A DNA stretch of 64,000 bases, taken from positions 237,889-301,888 of the forward strand of contig NZ_JACSPR010000004.1 of NCBI RefSeq assembly GCF_014837045.1. Direction: 5' to 3'. The notes under the pieces are model-generated. The model was not told the origin of the DNA and searched no databases. It worked only from the letters and a program-made list of their open reading frames with translations. This document shows, in pieces, positions 7,705-16,409 of the stretch. Both the position numbers and the translations under genes were made by a program. This stretch comes from Corynebacterium gallinarum (lineage in GTDB: Bacteria > Actinomycetota > Actinomycetes > Mycobacteriales > Mycobacteriaceae). Position 1 is the first letter of the stretch. Each line of letters starts with the position of its first letter.

Positions 7705-10700
7705 ATGAAACGGCTTATCGCCGGTGTCCACGTTCCCGCCTGGTTCGCGCTGGGTCTGCTGGTGTTCCTGCAACCCATCGGACAGGTCGCCGCCGACACC
7801 AAACTTGATCTCATCCTCAACCCCGCCGGTTTCCTCGGGCGCGCCCTGCACGCCTGGACCGATGATTTCACTCTCGGGCAGCTGCAGAACCAGGCCTATG
7901 GGTATCTCTTCCCGCAGGGGCTGTTCTTCCTCCTCACCGATCCGCTGCCCGACTGGGTGGCGCAACGACTGTGGTGGTGGCTCACCCTCGGCGTGGGCTT
8001 TTCGGGCTTCTACCTGCTGGTATCGCGCCTGGGAATAGGCTCTGTACCGTTGCGCATCATCGCCGCCACGCTCTATGCCCTCTCCCCGCGCACCCTGACC
8101 ACCCTCACCGCGATCTCCTCGGAGACCTGGCCCGCGATGGTGGCGCCGTGGATCTGCATCCCGCTGCTCCATAAGCGTATCGACGCCCGCTCCATCGCCC
8201 TCTCCCTCATCCCGGTCGCGATGATCGGCGCGGTCAACGCCACCGCCACCCTCGCCGCCCTCATCCCCGCGGCGCTCATCCTTGCTTATCGACGCCAGTG
8301 GCTCCCCGGCGTGCTCTGGTCCCTCGGTGTGCTGGCCGTCAACAGCTGGTGGATCGGCCCGCTGCTGGTGCTGGGCCGGTATGCCCCGCCGTTCACCGAG
8401 TTTATCGAGAGTGCGGCCGTGACCACCAACTGGCTGAACCCGGTGGAGATCCTGCGGGGCACCACCAGCTGGACACCGTTCGTGGACACCGAACGCCAGG
8501 CCGGTTATCTGCTGGTCAATGATCCGCTGTTTGTCATGCTCACCGTGATCGTCGCGGCACTCGGCCTGGCCGGTCTGGCGCTGATGACACGTCGCGGCTT
8601 ATGGGTGGTCATGCTGGCCGTGGGTCTGCTCATCCTGGGTACCGCCCAGTTGGAGCCGGTCCGCGCATTCCTCGACGGGCCCGGCGCGGCGCTGCGCAAC
8701 ATCCACAAATTCGACCTGCTGGTGCGGATGCCGTTGATGGTGGGTGTGGCGGCGCTGGGCACAAGGGTGAGCTTGCCGCGGACGCTGCACCCGGGGCGTC
8801 GAGAAGCAGCGGGCATCATGGTGGTTCTGGTGGCGCTGGGGTCGGTGGCCCCCGCATGGTCGGGGCGCCTGCTCCCCGTGGGCACCTGGGATGAGGTGCC
8901 GTCCTACTGGTACGAGGCCACGGACTTCATCAATGACAACGCCTCTGATACCCGCACCCTCATCCTGCCCGGTTCCCCTTTCGCCCGGCAGGACTGGGGA
9001 TGGACCCGCGATGAACCCGCCCAACCCCTACTCGAGGTGCCGTGGGCTGTCCGCGATGCGATCCCACTGGTCCCCCCGGAGGCGATCCGCGGCCTGGACG
9101 GCCTGGAGGACTCCCTGTCCGATGAGACCCTGAAACGCCTGGGTATCGGGGCGGTGATCGTGCGCCATGACCTCCTGGCCGATCCTGACACCCCCGAACT
9201 GGATGCCCGGAAGCACACCTTCGGTGAGGTGGATGTATACCTCCTGGACACCGGGCGGGACATGTGGCTCAGCGACGTCGATACGCCCACCGTCGCCGGC
9301 GGCGGGGAGATCCTGTCCCTGCTGGACACCATCGGGGGGCATTCGCCACGCCGACTGGTGGATTCGGATGCACTGATCGTCACCGACACCCCACAGCTGG
9401 TGGGCACCAACTACGGCAACGGGGATTCCTCCGCCGCGCTGGCCGATCTGTCCGAGACCGAGGTGCGCAACCGCATCGTGGACTACCCTTCCGCAGGGCC
9501 AATGACGCAGGTGGAGACGGAGGGCTCCATAAGCGTGTCGTCCTCGGCCTCTGATGCCACGAGTTTCGGGGGATCGAACCCCGGCAGATCCCCGAATGCG
9601 CTGGTGGACGGCCGCCGCGCGACCAGCTGGTATCCCACCCCGGGGGATGTGAACCCCTGGCTGGAGATCGCCGGTTCCGGCACCGAGGTGGAGATCATCC
9701 CGGCCGATGACGTCACCGTGACCGTCCGTTCCGGAGAGTCCGTGATCGTGCGGGAACTTGAGCGACGCGAACCGGCCACCTTCCTGCTGCCGGAGGCGTC
9801 GGCACGCATCGAGCTCGACCGCTATGCCGGGATAGCCGAGATCACCATGGACGGGCTGTCGCGCACCATCACGGTTCCGGACACCTCCCCCGATGTGCAG
9901 CAGTTCGTGTTCCAGCGCCTCACCGTGCCCACCCCGCATCTCGACCGCGCGTTCACCGTGCCCCGCGACATGACCGTCACGGTTGACGCCGAATCCTGCC
10001 ACAACATCCGGTTGAACGACGAGTGGATCACCTGCGGCCCCCTCGACCTGCCCCGTGGCGACTACCTGCTGCGCACCACCTCGCAGTGGGTGACCCTCAC
10101 CGACACCGCCCCCGCCGCCACCGCGGTGCCCACCGGCACAACCATCGGGGCCTCCCCAGAGGACAGGTTGTTGCTCACCTCGCGCGCCGCCAACCCGGGC
10201 TCGCGTGCGCTTCTCGACGACCAACCCCTCACCCCCACCACCATCGACGCCGCAGCCCAGGCTTTCATCATCCCCGCAGGTGCCTCCGGGGAGGTGACCT
10301 TCTCCTTCGCAGGCGAACGTCCCTACCGGATCAGCCTGTTCGCCGGTGCCGGTCTGGCAGCACTTGTCCTCCTGGGCTGCCTGGCTATCATCCGGCGCCC
10401 CCGCCGCCACGAATTCTGGCAGGACCCGGGCAACGCCCCCGCCGCGGTATTGTTGCTGATCCCCGTCCTGGGCTGGTGGTTCATCCCCGCCGTGGCCGCG
10501 TGGCTGATCCCCCGCGTCACGTTGATCCCCCGCTGGGTCATGGCCTCGGTGCCGCTGACCATCGCGGGGCTGTGGTTGGCCCAGGCTCCGTGGCCGTCTG
10601 CGACCTACCCCGGGGATTCACCGGCCCTCGCCCTCCTGGCCGGCATCTCGGTGGTGGCGGCGTATGCGCCAGCGGGGCGTTGGCGGAGTTGGGGACGGGC

Positions 10701-10725
10701 TGGCGCGACAGATGTTGTCCTGTGA
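7705..10725 (+). CDS. aftD: Alpha-(1->3)-arabinofuranosyltransferase AftD
   Basis: This 1006-residue GT-C glycosyltransferase uses decaprenyl-phosphoryl-arabinose to extend the arabinan of arabinogalactan and lipoarabinomannan on the outer face of the membrane. The N-terminal DUF3367 membrane part (about residues 1-380) shows LQPIGQVAADTKLDLILNP, with the acidic residues expected in the first extracellular loop, and WTDDFTLGQLQNQAYGYLFP. A long extracytoplasmic region with beta-rich, carbohydrate-binding-like segments follows, and helices return at about 875-990. Mycobacterial AftD has about 1400 residues; the shorter size is usual for corynebacteria. The stop codon (10723-10725) and last codons DVVL lie inside the left arm of a hairpin repeat. 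Confidence 0.88.
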   Translation: MKRLIAGVHVPAWFALGLLVFLQPIGQVAADTKLDLILNPAGFLGRALHAWTDDFTLGQLQNQAYGYLFPQGLFFLLTDPLPDWVAQRLWWWLTLGVGFSGFYLLVSRLGIGSVPLRIIAATLYALSPRTLTTLTAISSETWPAMVAPWICIPLLHKRIDARSIALSLIPVAMIGAVNATATLAALIPAALILAYRRQWLPGVLWSLGVLAVNSWWIGPLLVLGRYAPPFTEFIESAAVTTNWLNPVEILRGTTSWTPFVDTERQAGYLLVNDPLFVMLTVIVAALGLAGLALMTRRGLWVVMLAVGLLILGTAQLEPVRAFLDGPGAALRNIHKFDLLVRMPLMVGVAALGTRVSLPRTLHPGRREAAGIMVVLVALGSVAPAWSGRLLPVGTWDEVPSYWYEATDFINDNASDTRTLILPGSPFARQDWGWTRDEPAQPLLEVPWAVRDAIPLVPPEAIRGLDGLEDSLSDETLKRLGIGAVIVRHDLLADPDTPELDARKHTFGEVDVYLLDTGRDMWLSDVDTPTVAGGGEILSLLDTIGGHSPRRLVDSDALIVTDTPQLVGTNYGNGDSSAALADLSETEVRNRIVDYPSAGPMTQVETEGSISVSSSASDATSFGGSNPGRSPNALVDGRRATSWYPTPGDVNPWLEIAGSGTEVEIIPADDVTVTVRSGESVIVRELERREPATFLLPEASARIELDRYAGIAEITMDGLSRTITVPDTSPDVQQFVFQRLTVPTPHLDRAFTVPRDMTVTVDAESCHNIRLNDEWITCGPLDLPRGDYLLRTTSQWVTLTDTAPAATAVPTGTTIGASPEDRLLLTSRAANPGSRALLDDQPLTPTTIDAAAQAFIIPAGASGEVTFSFAGERPYRISLFAGAGLAALVLLGCLAIIRRPRRHEFWQDPGNAPAAVLLLIPVLGWWFIPAVAAWLIPRVTLIPRWVMASVPLTIAGLWLAQAPWPSATYPGDSPALALLAGISVVAAYAPAGRWRSWGRAGATDVVL

Positions 10726-10832
10726 GCAGACCCGCGCTCACAGGACAACAAACCCGGCAAAAACAGCCCCACCCTGGCCACACAGGACCACAGCTGTTGT
10801 CCTGTGAGCAACCCCGCGCACACAGACCAACA
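10713..10832. repeat. Two copies of a 38-bp hairpin repeat, 82-bp period
   Basis: Copy 1 (10713-10750) has a perfect 15-bp inverted repeat: left arm TGTTGTCCTGTGAGC, 8-bp loop, right arm GCTCACAGGACAACA. Copy 2 (10795-10832) has the same left arm and a right arm with three mismatches, GCACACAGACCAACA. The starts are 82 bp apart, the same period as the four copies at 53831-54113. Copy 1 contains the aftD stop codon. The spacer differs from those of the other locus, so the arms are what is conserved. It could act as a terminator for aftD, an RNA-stabilising element or a REP-like DNA site. Confidence 0.9.
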
Positions 10833-10902
10833 AACCGGCGCCCCGAACCCGGACCGGTACGATATCCCCATCCACACCCCCAAGGAACCCGGAGGATCAC
10901 CG

Positions 10903-11391
10903 ATGATTATTCGCCCCATCGAAGAGCGGGATAATGCGGCGGTGCGGGAGATCATCAGTGACTCGCTGGAATCCCATGGGCTCGCCATCCCCGGGTCGGC
11001 GTATTTCGATCCCCAGCTCGGTGAGCTCACCCAGTTCTATGACAGTCTCCCCCACGCCTGTTACTGGGTGGTGGAGGTGGACGGCAGCGTGGTCGGTGGA
11101 GTCGGCATCGCCCCCTTCGGCACCGATGCCACCACCATCTGTGAGCTGCAGAAACTCTATCTCCGCCCCGAGGTGCAGGGGCGTGGGCTGTCGCGTCTGC
11201 TTATGGATCAGGCCCTGGCCTTCGCAGCCCGCCACTACAAGCAGTGCTATCTGGAGACCACCCACTCACTGCGCACCGCGTGCATTCTGTACGAGAAATA
11301 CGGCTTCCGGCTGCTTCCGGAACCGCTGCCGGGTTCGGAGCACTCCGCGATGGATGCCTGGTATCTGAAGGATCTCGAACCGCAGCCGTAA
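10903..11391 (+). CDS. GNAT family N-acetyltransferase
   Basis: This 162-residue protein starts at ATG 10903, chosen because GGAGG lies 7 bp upstream (10891-10895) and because upstream codons run into the hairpin repeat. It opens with MIIRPIEERDNAAVREII, typical of the GNAT fold. The acetyl-CoA site is visible as LQKLYLRPEVQGRGLSRLLM (Q/R-x-x-G-x-G/A) with a C-terminal HSLRTACILYEKYGFRLLPEPL. The acceptor substrate cannot be read from sequence. Many proteins of this shape have IFN-response or small-molecule acceptors. Confidence 0.85.
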   Translation: MIIRPIEERDNAAVREIISDSLESHGLAIPGSAYFDPQLGELTQFYDSLPHACYWVVEVDGSVVGGVGIAPFGTDATTICELQKLYLRPEVQGRGLSRLLMDQALAFAARHYKQCYLETTHSLRTACILYEKYGFRLLPEPLPGSEHSAMDAWYLKDLEPQP

Positions 11392-11394
11392 CAA

Positions 11395-12171
11395 TCAGAT
11401 GACTGGTGCCATCCGGGAGGCCGGCCGGAAGATCAGATGCATCTGCCCGTCGATGTCGATGCGTCGCACCGGGATGCTATAGACGGGTTCGAGGGTTTCC
11501 GGGGTGAACACCTCGGAGGGAGGACCCTGGGCAATCACCCGTCCGTCCTGCAGGATCAGGACGTGGTCGCAGTAGTGGGCGGCCAGGTTGAGGTCATGGA
11601 GGACCACCACACAGCTGGTGGGTAGCTCCGCGAGGAGACCGAGCACCTCATGCTGGTAGCGGATGTCCAGGTGGTTGGTGGGTTCATCCAGCAGGATGTG
11701 GGTGGCATCCTGCACCAGGGCGCGGGCAATGAGGACGCGTTGCCGTTCGCCACCGGACAGGTCCGCGAAATTCCGCCCCGCCAGGTGCAGCATGCCCACC
11801 TGCGCCAGGGCGTCGGCAACCAGGTGTTCATCCTGCAGAGAGGACCGTGAGGCCAATCCCTGGTGGGGCATCCGGCCGAGCATCACCAGGTCAGCGACCA
11901 CCATCGGCAGGTCCGAGGCGTGTTCCTGGGCCACGACGGCCAGGGTGCGCGCCAGTGTCCTGCGGGGCACCTTGTGAAGGGGCGTGTTGTTCACCGTGAC
12001 TGCTCCCCTACCGGGTTGCAGGGAACCGTAGAGGGTGCGCAACAGGGTGGTCTTGCCACTGCCGTTGGGTCCGACCAGTCCCACGGTGCCGTGATCCGGG
12101 ATGGAGATGGTCACCCCGTCGACCACCACGGTGCGGCCATAGGAATAGCTGACGGCGTCCCCGTGGATCAT
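11395..12171 (-). CDS. ABC transporter ATP-binding protein, FecE/iron-siderophore type
   Basis: This 258-residue ATPase powers import through the adjacent FecCD-type permease. It shows Walker A GPNGSGKTT at about residue 35, Q-loop VVAQEHASD, signature LSGGERQR, Walker B HILLDEPTNHLD and the switch VVLHDLNLAAHYCD. The last motif and the length are typical of Fe3+-siderophore, haem and cobalamin importers. It is the third gene of a permease-binding protein-ATPase operon, and its start overlaps the stop of the binding-protein gene by 4 bp. Confidence 0.9.
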   Translation of the reverse strand: MIHGDAVSYSYGRTVVVDGVTISIPDHGTVGLVGPNGSGKTTLLRTLYGSLQPGRGAVTVNNTPLHKVPRRTLARTLAVVAQEHASDLPMVVADLVMLGRMPHQGLASRSSLQDEHLVADALAQVGMLHLAGRNFADLSGGERQRVLIARALVQDATHILLDEPTNHLDIRYQHEVLGLLAELPTSCVVVLHDLNLAAHYCDHVLILQDGRVIAQGPPSEVFTPETLEPVYSIPVRRIDIDGQMHLIFRPASRMAPVI

Positions 12172-13160
12172 CGGGTCTCCTCGAGGTAGTCCGCCAGGTT
12201 CTCCAGGCCGTCGATGGTCAGTGGGCTGGGTGGTTCCGCGTAGCTCAGCAGCATGGGGTGGATGGCGTCGTCACGCACTGCGGTGAGGGCCTCCGCGCCG
12301 GGCAGCTCCCTGACGGCCGTGCGGATGGCGTCGACGTTGCTGTCGGTGTGCAGGGCGATGATGACATCGGGATCGCGTGCAATGAGTTCCTCCGCGGTGA
12401 CCTCGAAGACACGCTCGGTTTCATCGGCGAAGACATTCTCCAGGCCCGCGGCCGTGACCAGCGGATGGGACATGGAACCGGTGCCATAAGCGTAGGTGGT
12501 CGGGGATCCCGGGGTGGGGAACAGCACGGCGACGGTGCGGTCCTCACCACCTGGCACCGCCTCCACCACCGCCTCGACGCGGTCCTCCAGCTCCGCGATG
12601 TACCCGGCTGCGGCATCACCCTTCCCGAAGACCGTGCCATAGAGCTCCACCTGATCCCAGACATCATCGAAGGTGACCTCGCCGTCGAGGGAACCGCAGT
12701 AGGCCGGTTCGTCCAGCAGGGGGATGCCGTTGGGTCTGAGTGTCTGGCGGTTGACGGTGTCGGAGGAACCAATGACCAGGTCCGGGGTGGTGGCCACGAC
12801 TGTTTCCCGCGCGATCTGCAGGTGGCCGGTGGCATCCACCTGGTCGGTGAGGGTGGGGATCTCCTCCAGCTGAGCGGCCACGTCCTCGCCGTAGTACTCG
12901 GTGGGGTACAACCCCGCTTTGGCGGTGACCCGGTCAAGCACACCCAGGGCAGCCAGGGTGGCGACTGCGGGGTTGTCCAGCAGCGTCACCCGCTGGGGTA
13001 TCCCGGCGAAGGTGACGGTATCCCCGCAGTTGTCCACGCTGATGGTCTCGGCCGTGTTCGTGGTTTGCACCTGAGCATCACCGGCAGTTGAGCAGGCGGT
13101 GACAGACAGCAGGGCGGTGATCGCCCCGAGGGCGGTGGCGAGGCGGATGCGGTTGGTCAT
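12168..13160 (-). CDS. FecB/BtuF-type substrate-binding lipoprotein
   Basis: This 330-residue lipoprotein presents the substrate to the neighbouring permease. It carries an N-terminal signal with a lipobox-like LLSVTACS near residue 23. The cluster-A binding fold is visible in PQRVTLLDNPAVATLAALGVLDRV, TTPDLVIGSSDTVN and ARDPDVIIALHTDSN. Substrates of this family include siderophores, haem, cobalamin and metal chelates; nothing in the sequence selects one. It is translationally linked to the ATPase by a 4-bp overlap and lies 20 bp after the permease. Confidence 0.88.
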   Translation of the reverse strand: MTNRIRLATALGAITALLSVTACSTAGDAQVQTTNTAETISVDNCGDTVTFAGIPQRVTLLDNPAVATLAALGVLDRVTAKAGLYPTEYYGEDVAAQLEEIPTLTDQVDATGHLQIARETVVATTPDLVIGSSDTVNRQTLRPNGIPLLDEPAYCGSLDGEVTFDDVWDQVELYGTVFGKGDAAAGYIAELEDRVEAVVEAVPGGEDRTVAVLFPTPGSPTTYAYGTGSMSHPLVTAAGLENVFADETERVFEVTAEELIARDPDVIIALHTDSNVDAIRTAVRELPGAEALTAVRDDAIHPMLLSYAEPPSPLTIDGLENLADYLEETR

Positions 13161-13180
13161 GGGGGTCGTCTCCAGGGAGG

Positions 13181-14281
13181 TTAGGCCGAGGTCCGCATGC
13201 GCCGGACCAGGATGAGCAGGAAGGGAGCTCCCACCAGGGCGGTGATGATGCCGATGGGCATCTCCTGGGGGGCGAGGACGGTGCGGGCGAGGATATCCGC
13301 CCAGATCAGGAGGATGGAACCGAGCAGCGCGGCCACGGGCAACACCGCACGGTGGGTACCCCCGACGATCCGGCGCGCCAGGTGCGGGACCACCAGGCCG
13401 ATGAAACCGATGGATCCGGCCATGGCCACGATGACCCCCACCAGCAGGCAGGACACCACGAGGAGAACCAGGCGGAAGCGCTCCGGGTTGATGCCCAGGG
13501 TCAGGGCTGTCTCATCGCCTGCGACCAGGGCGTCGAGGTGCCGGCCCCAGATCATCAGCACCACGGCCACCGAACTGACCACCACGATGATGACCGCCAG
13601 CGGGCCGTTCCAGGTGGCCAGGCCCAGTGAGCCGAGCAGCCAGAACATCACCGAACGCGCGCCTTCCGCCGAGTCGGAGGCGAAGACCAGGAAACTGGTG
13701 GCCGCGGAGAGGGCGTACCCGACCGCGACACCGGCCATGAGCAACCTCGTGGAGGTCAACCGGCCGGCGCCGCGGGCGATGAAGAAGACGAGGAGGGACG
13801 CCACCAGCGCCCCCAGGAAGGCACTGCCCTGCAGGGCGTAGTCGCCGAATCCGGCACCCGCACCGAAGAGAACGGCGGCTGCAGCACCGACGCTGGCACC
13901 GGAGTTCACCCCAAGGACATAGGGGTCGGCCAGCATGTTGCGCACCAGCGCCTGCAGGATCACCCCGGCCAGGGCCAATCCGGCCCCAACTGCCGCGCCC
14001 AGCAGCACGCGGGGCACCCGGATCTCCCAGACAATCGCGTCCTGCGCCACCTGTGCCTGATCGGTCAACCCCACCCCGAGCAGGTGGTGGCCGAGGATCC
14101 GGACCGAGTCAGCCACCGAGATGTCCACCGGCCCGGCGATGATGCCTGCGCCCATCGTGGCCACCAGCGCACAGGTCAGCGCCACGCACCAGACCAGAGC
14201 GTGACGACGCCTTGCGGTGTACCCGAGCGCGTCATCAAAACCCTTGGTTTCCGCAGGCCGCGACCGTATCATTGGTAGCAT
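13181..14281 (-). CDS. FecCD-type ABC transporter permease
   Basis: This 366-residue permease has about ten membrane segments. FecCD features include EIRVPRVLLGAAVGAGLALAGVILQALVRN, LADPYVLGVNSGASVGAA, GRHLDALVAGDETALTLGI and the coupling-helix region IGFIGLVVPHLARRIVGGTHR. It is the first gene of the importer operon. The start is ATG 14279-14281 or the ATG three codons later; an inverted repeat (14273-14296) overlaps this start, so a repressor bound there would block the operon. The divergent gene encodes an ArsR-family regulator. Confidence 0.9.
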   Translation of the reverse strand: MLPMIRSRPAETKGFDDALGYTARRRHALVWCVALTCALVATMGAGIIAGPVDISVADSVRILGHHLLGVGLTDQAQVAQDAIVWEIRVPRVLLGAAVGAGLALAGVILQALVRNMLADPYVLGVNSGASVGAAAAVLFGAGAGFGDYALQGSAFLGALVASLLVFFIARGAGRLTSTRLLMAGVAVGYALSAATSFLVFASDSAEGARSVMFWLLGSLGLATWNGPLAVIIVVVSSVAVVLMIWGRHLDALVAGDETALTLGINPERFRLVLLVVSCLLVGVIVAMAGSIGFIGLVVPHLARRIVGGTHRAVLPVAALLGSILLIWADILARTVLAPQEMPIGIITALVGAPFLLILVRRMRTSA

Positions 14282-14296
14282 GTTTCGATGCTAACA
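14273..14296. promoter_or_regulatory. Candidate ArsR-family operator
   Basis: An imperfect inverted repeat, TGGTAGCAT - 6 bp - ATGCTAACA (8 of 9 positions pair), lies between the divergent permease and ArsR genes. It overlaps the first ATG of the permease and is about 50 bp upstream of the regulator start. Size, symmetry and position fit an ArsR/SmtB operator controlling both genes; the assignment is inference. Confidence 0.6.
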
Positions 14297-14347
14297 CTCA
14301 ATCACCCGTTTGACTATGAAACGGCCTGAGAAGTGAAGGACACTGTT

Positions 14348-14665
14348 GTGAACCCCACACATGAGCACCCGGTCCACCTCGCGGATGAGTGGGCCCCGAC
14401 CTTCAAGGTCCTGGGCGACCCGACGCGCCTGCGCCTGCTGCTGGCCATGCACTACCGCGGCCCCGGCGTGGCGACGGTCTCCGAACTCGCCGAGGCTGCG
14501 GGCGTGCGTGTACCCACCGCCTCAGCCGCATTGATCCACCTCACCGATGCCGGCACGGTCACCCGCACCAAGGTTGGCCGGGAGGTCCGCTACAGCCTGA
14601 CCGATCCCCGCACCCATGACCTGCTGCACCACCTGGGCGGCACGCACGTGCACGACCACAGGTAA
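14348..14665 (+). CDS. ArsR/SmtB family metal-responsive repressor
   Basis: This 105-residue winged-helix protein contains FKVLGDPTRLRLLLAMHY and the recognition helix SELAEAAGVRVPTASAALIHL, then KVGREVRYSL. Its C-terminal helix DPRTHDLLHHLGGTHVHDHR is rich in histidine, like the alpha-5 metal sites of Zn/Ni/Co sensors. The cysteine pair of arsenic sensors is absent. GTG 14348 is preferred over GTG 14333 because AAGGA lies 7 bp upstream. It is divergent from a FecBCD-type importer, which it probably controls. Pairing of an ArsR sensor with this importer class hints at a substrate other than plain ferric siderophore. Confidence 0.87.
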   Translation: MNPTHEHPVHLADEWAPTFKVLGDPTRLRLLLAMHYRGPGVATVSELAEAAGVRVPTASAALIHLTDAGTVTRTKVGREVRYSLTDPRTHDLLHHLGGTHVHDHR

Positions 14666-14668
14666 GGG

Positions 14669-15160
14669 TCATTCCGCCCGCGGCACCCTGATCACATCAC
14701 CGGGGCGGATGAGGTTCGGGTTGGTGATGGCCGGGTTCGCCGCCACCAGCCGGTGGTAGAGACTGCCGTTGCCGTAGTGCTGCTGGGCGATCGCCCAGAG
14801 GGTCTCCCCGCCTGTCACGGTGTGCTCCAGGTACCCGGTATAACCAGGCACAATGGCATCACCGAGGATCACCGGAACCACGGTGAGATCGAGTCGGGAG
14901 CCATCCCGGGCCGAGGTGTGGAACACCTCCACATAGGCCACCACATGCTTGAAGGCCGCCCCGGATGCATCCACGGTGATCTGGAATTGCCCATGCCCGC
15001 CCACGCCGTCACCGGCCATGAAATGCCCGCGCACCTCATCATGGCCCTCGGTGACCACGTAGTTGTAGGAGGCCTCGAAGGCCCCACCGGCCACGCCCGC
15101 GATCTGGATGACATCCGAGACGATGTCATGGGGCTGGGGTTGTTGGATTCTGATGCTCAC
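14669..15160 (-). CDS. Gmad2-like Ig domain plus LysM protein
   Basis: The protein has about 163 residues from GTG 15158-15160, preferred because GAGGAGA lies 7-8 bp upstream; an ATG at 15193 lacks a Shine-Dalgarno. Residues about 5-95 (RIQQPQPHDIVSDVIQIAGVAG to GQFQITVD) resemble the Gmad2 immunoglobulin-like spore-germination/envelope domain. The C-terminus is a LysM module (HTVTGGETLWAIAQQHYGNGS to LIRPGDVIRVPR) that would bind peptidoglycan. No signal peptide is visible, so its route to the wall, or a cytoplasmic role, is open. It is convergent with the ArsR gene with only 3 bp between stops. Confidence 0.75.
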   Translation of the reverse strand: MSIRIQQPQPHDIVSDVIQIAGVAGGAFEASYNYVVTEGHDEVRGHFMAGDGVGGHGQFQITVDASGAAFKHVVAYVEVFHTSARDGSRLDLTVVPVILGDAIVPGYTGYLEHTVTGGETLWAIAQQHYGNGSLYHRLVAANPAITNPNLIRPGDVIRVPRAE

Positions 15161-15243
15161 GGCACGCTTCTCCTCATCTGGTGACTTCTCCATGGGAGGA
15201 GCACCACCGCACCTGCCGGAGCCCGTCCCTGTTAACAGGTATG

Positions 15244-16347
15244 CTACTCCTGTGTGGCGCTGGTCACCAGAGCCTGCTGCGCCCGGGTCCGTGCGGGCCA
15301 GCTGCCGACCCACCTCATCACGGGTTCCTCGATGAGCGTGTAACTCACCGTCGCGACAGGCAGGGTGATCGCCGTGGTGGCCAGGAGGACAAGCAGGAAA
15401 TCACCACTGAACAGATCCAGTCCCAACAGGGGGAACACGATGGTGAGCACCGGCAGATGCCAGAGGAAGATCGAGTAGGACCATTTACCCAGCGCCCGCA
15501 TCCATCCGGTGTTGAGCAGCCGGGAGGGCGAGCCCAGGGCATAGGGCACTACGATGAAGGTGGCGAAGGCTGTGCCCGCCAGGACGCGCAGCACGAATTC
15601 ACCCGGTGTGGGGTGCGTGAGGCCCAGCGGTCCGAACCATTCCTGGCCGGCGATCCAGGCCGTCGTCAAGCTCAGGGCCCACCAGACCACGGTGGGCACG
15701 CGCGGAAACCGCACGCCCTCGAACTCGGCGGCGAGCATGCCCACCGCAAACCAGCACACATAGGCCGGCGGCCAGATCTGCAGGTTGGGCAGATCCTGGT
15801 CGAGGGAGGTCTCCACCACCGGCAGATAGGCCCACCCCAGGCTCAGCGCGGAGGCCCCCACGATCCAACCCACCCGCGCGCGACGGCCAAAACGATCAAG
15901 CACCACCACCACCAGGGGCAGGACCAGGTAGAACGCGACCTCCACGCACAGTGACCACAGGTGGGTCAGGCCGGTCATCAGGCCACCGACCACATAGATC
16001 TGCGTCAGGGTCAGGTTGGCCAGCCACGGGCCGGTGGGGATGAACAACAGCACCGACACCACCGTCACCCAGTAGGCCGGCAGGATCCTTGCTGCGCGTT
16101 TGAGGTAGTACCTGCCCGCCGGCTGGTGTCCGCGCCTGCGCCACAGCAGGAACGCGGAGAGGGCGAAGAAGACGGCCACGAAGAAATCGAAACGCGCCAG
16201 GATGCTCCCGACCGTCCCGGCGGGGTCCACACCCGTCTGGAAGGCGACATGGGTGGTCAACACCCCGAGGGCCGCGATCGCGCGCAACCCCTCGAGTGAA
16301 CTGATGAAGCCCGTCGCCGACGGGGCTGCGTAGGATTGATGAGACAT
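15244..16347 (-). CDS. tmaT: Acyltransferase 3 family membrane protein, TmaT-like
   Basis: This protein of about 367 residues has roughly ten membrane helices. AT3 hallmarks are SLEGLRAIAALGVLTTH (the catalytic-type His region), FDFFVAVFFALSAFLLWRR, RAARILPAYWV and HLWSLCVEVAFYLVLPL. Synteny with Rv0228 and the adjacent DUF3068/Rv0227c-type gene matches the corynebacterial TmaT locus, where the protein acetylates trehalose monocorynomycolate before MmpL export. That assignment is by context, so the symbol is tentative. ATG 16345-16347 is preferred over an upstream TTG. It is divergent from the DUF3068 gene with 62 bp between starts. Confidence 0.75.
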   Translation of the reverse strand: MSHQSYAAPSATGFISSLEGLRAIAALGVLTTHVAFQTGVDPAGTVGSILARFDFFVAVFFALSAFLLWRRRGHQPAGRYYLKRAARILPAYWVTVVSVLLFIPTGPWLANLTLTQIYVVGGLMTGLTHLWSLCVEVAFYLVLPLVVVVLDRFGRRARVGWIVGASALSLGWAYLPVVETSLDQDLPNLQIWPPAYVCWFAVGMLAAEFEGVRFPRVPTVVWWALSLTTAWIAGQEWFGPLGLTHPTPGEFVLRVLAGTAFATFIVVPYALGSPSRLLNTGWMRALGKWSYSIFLWHLPVLTIVFPLLGLDLFSGDFLLVLLATTAITLPVATVSYTLIEEPVMRWVGSWPARTRAQQALVTSATQE

Positions 16348-16409
16348 GTTTGTAAGTTCTGAGCCTAGCGGATGGGGTTGAAACGGATGGGGTTGCAAGG
16401 GGTCTGCGG

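Noticed and set aside
13161..13180. DtxR-like box near the iron-type importer
   Set aside because: Only a GGTTAGGCC fragment is present, mostly formed by the permease stop context; no 19-bp palindrome is seen.
16345..16398. Upstream TTG start for the AT3 gene
   Set aside because: It would overlap the divergent promoter zone of the DUF3068 gene and adds a non-conserved His/Pro tail; ATG 16347 fits better.
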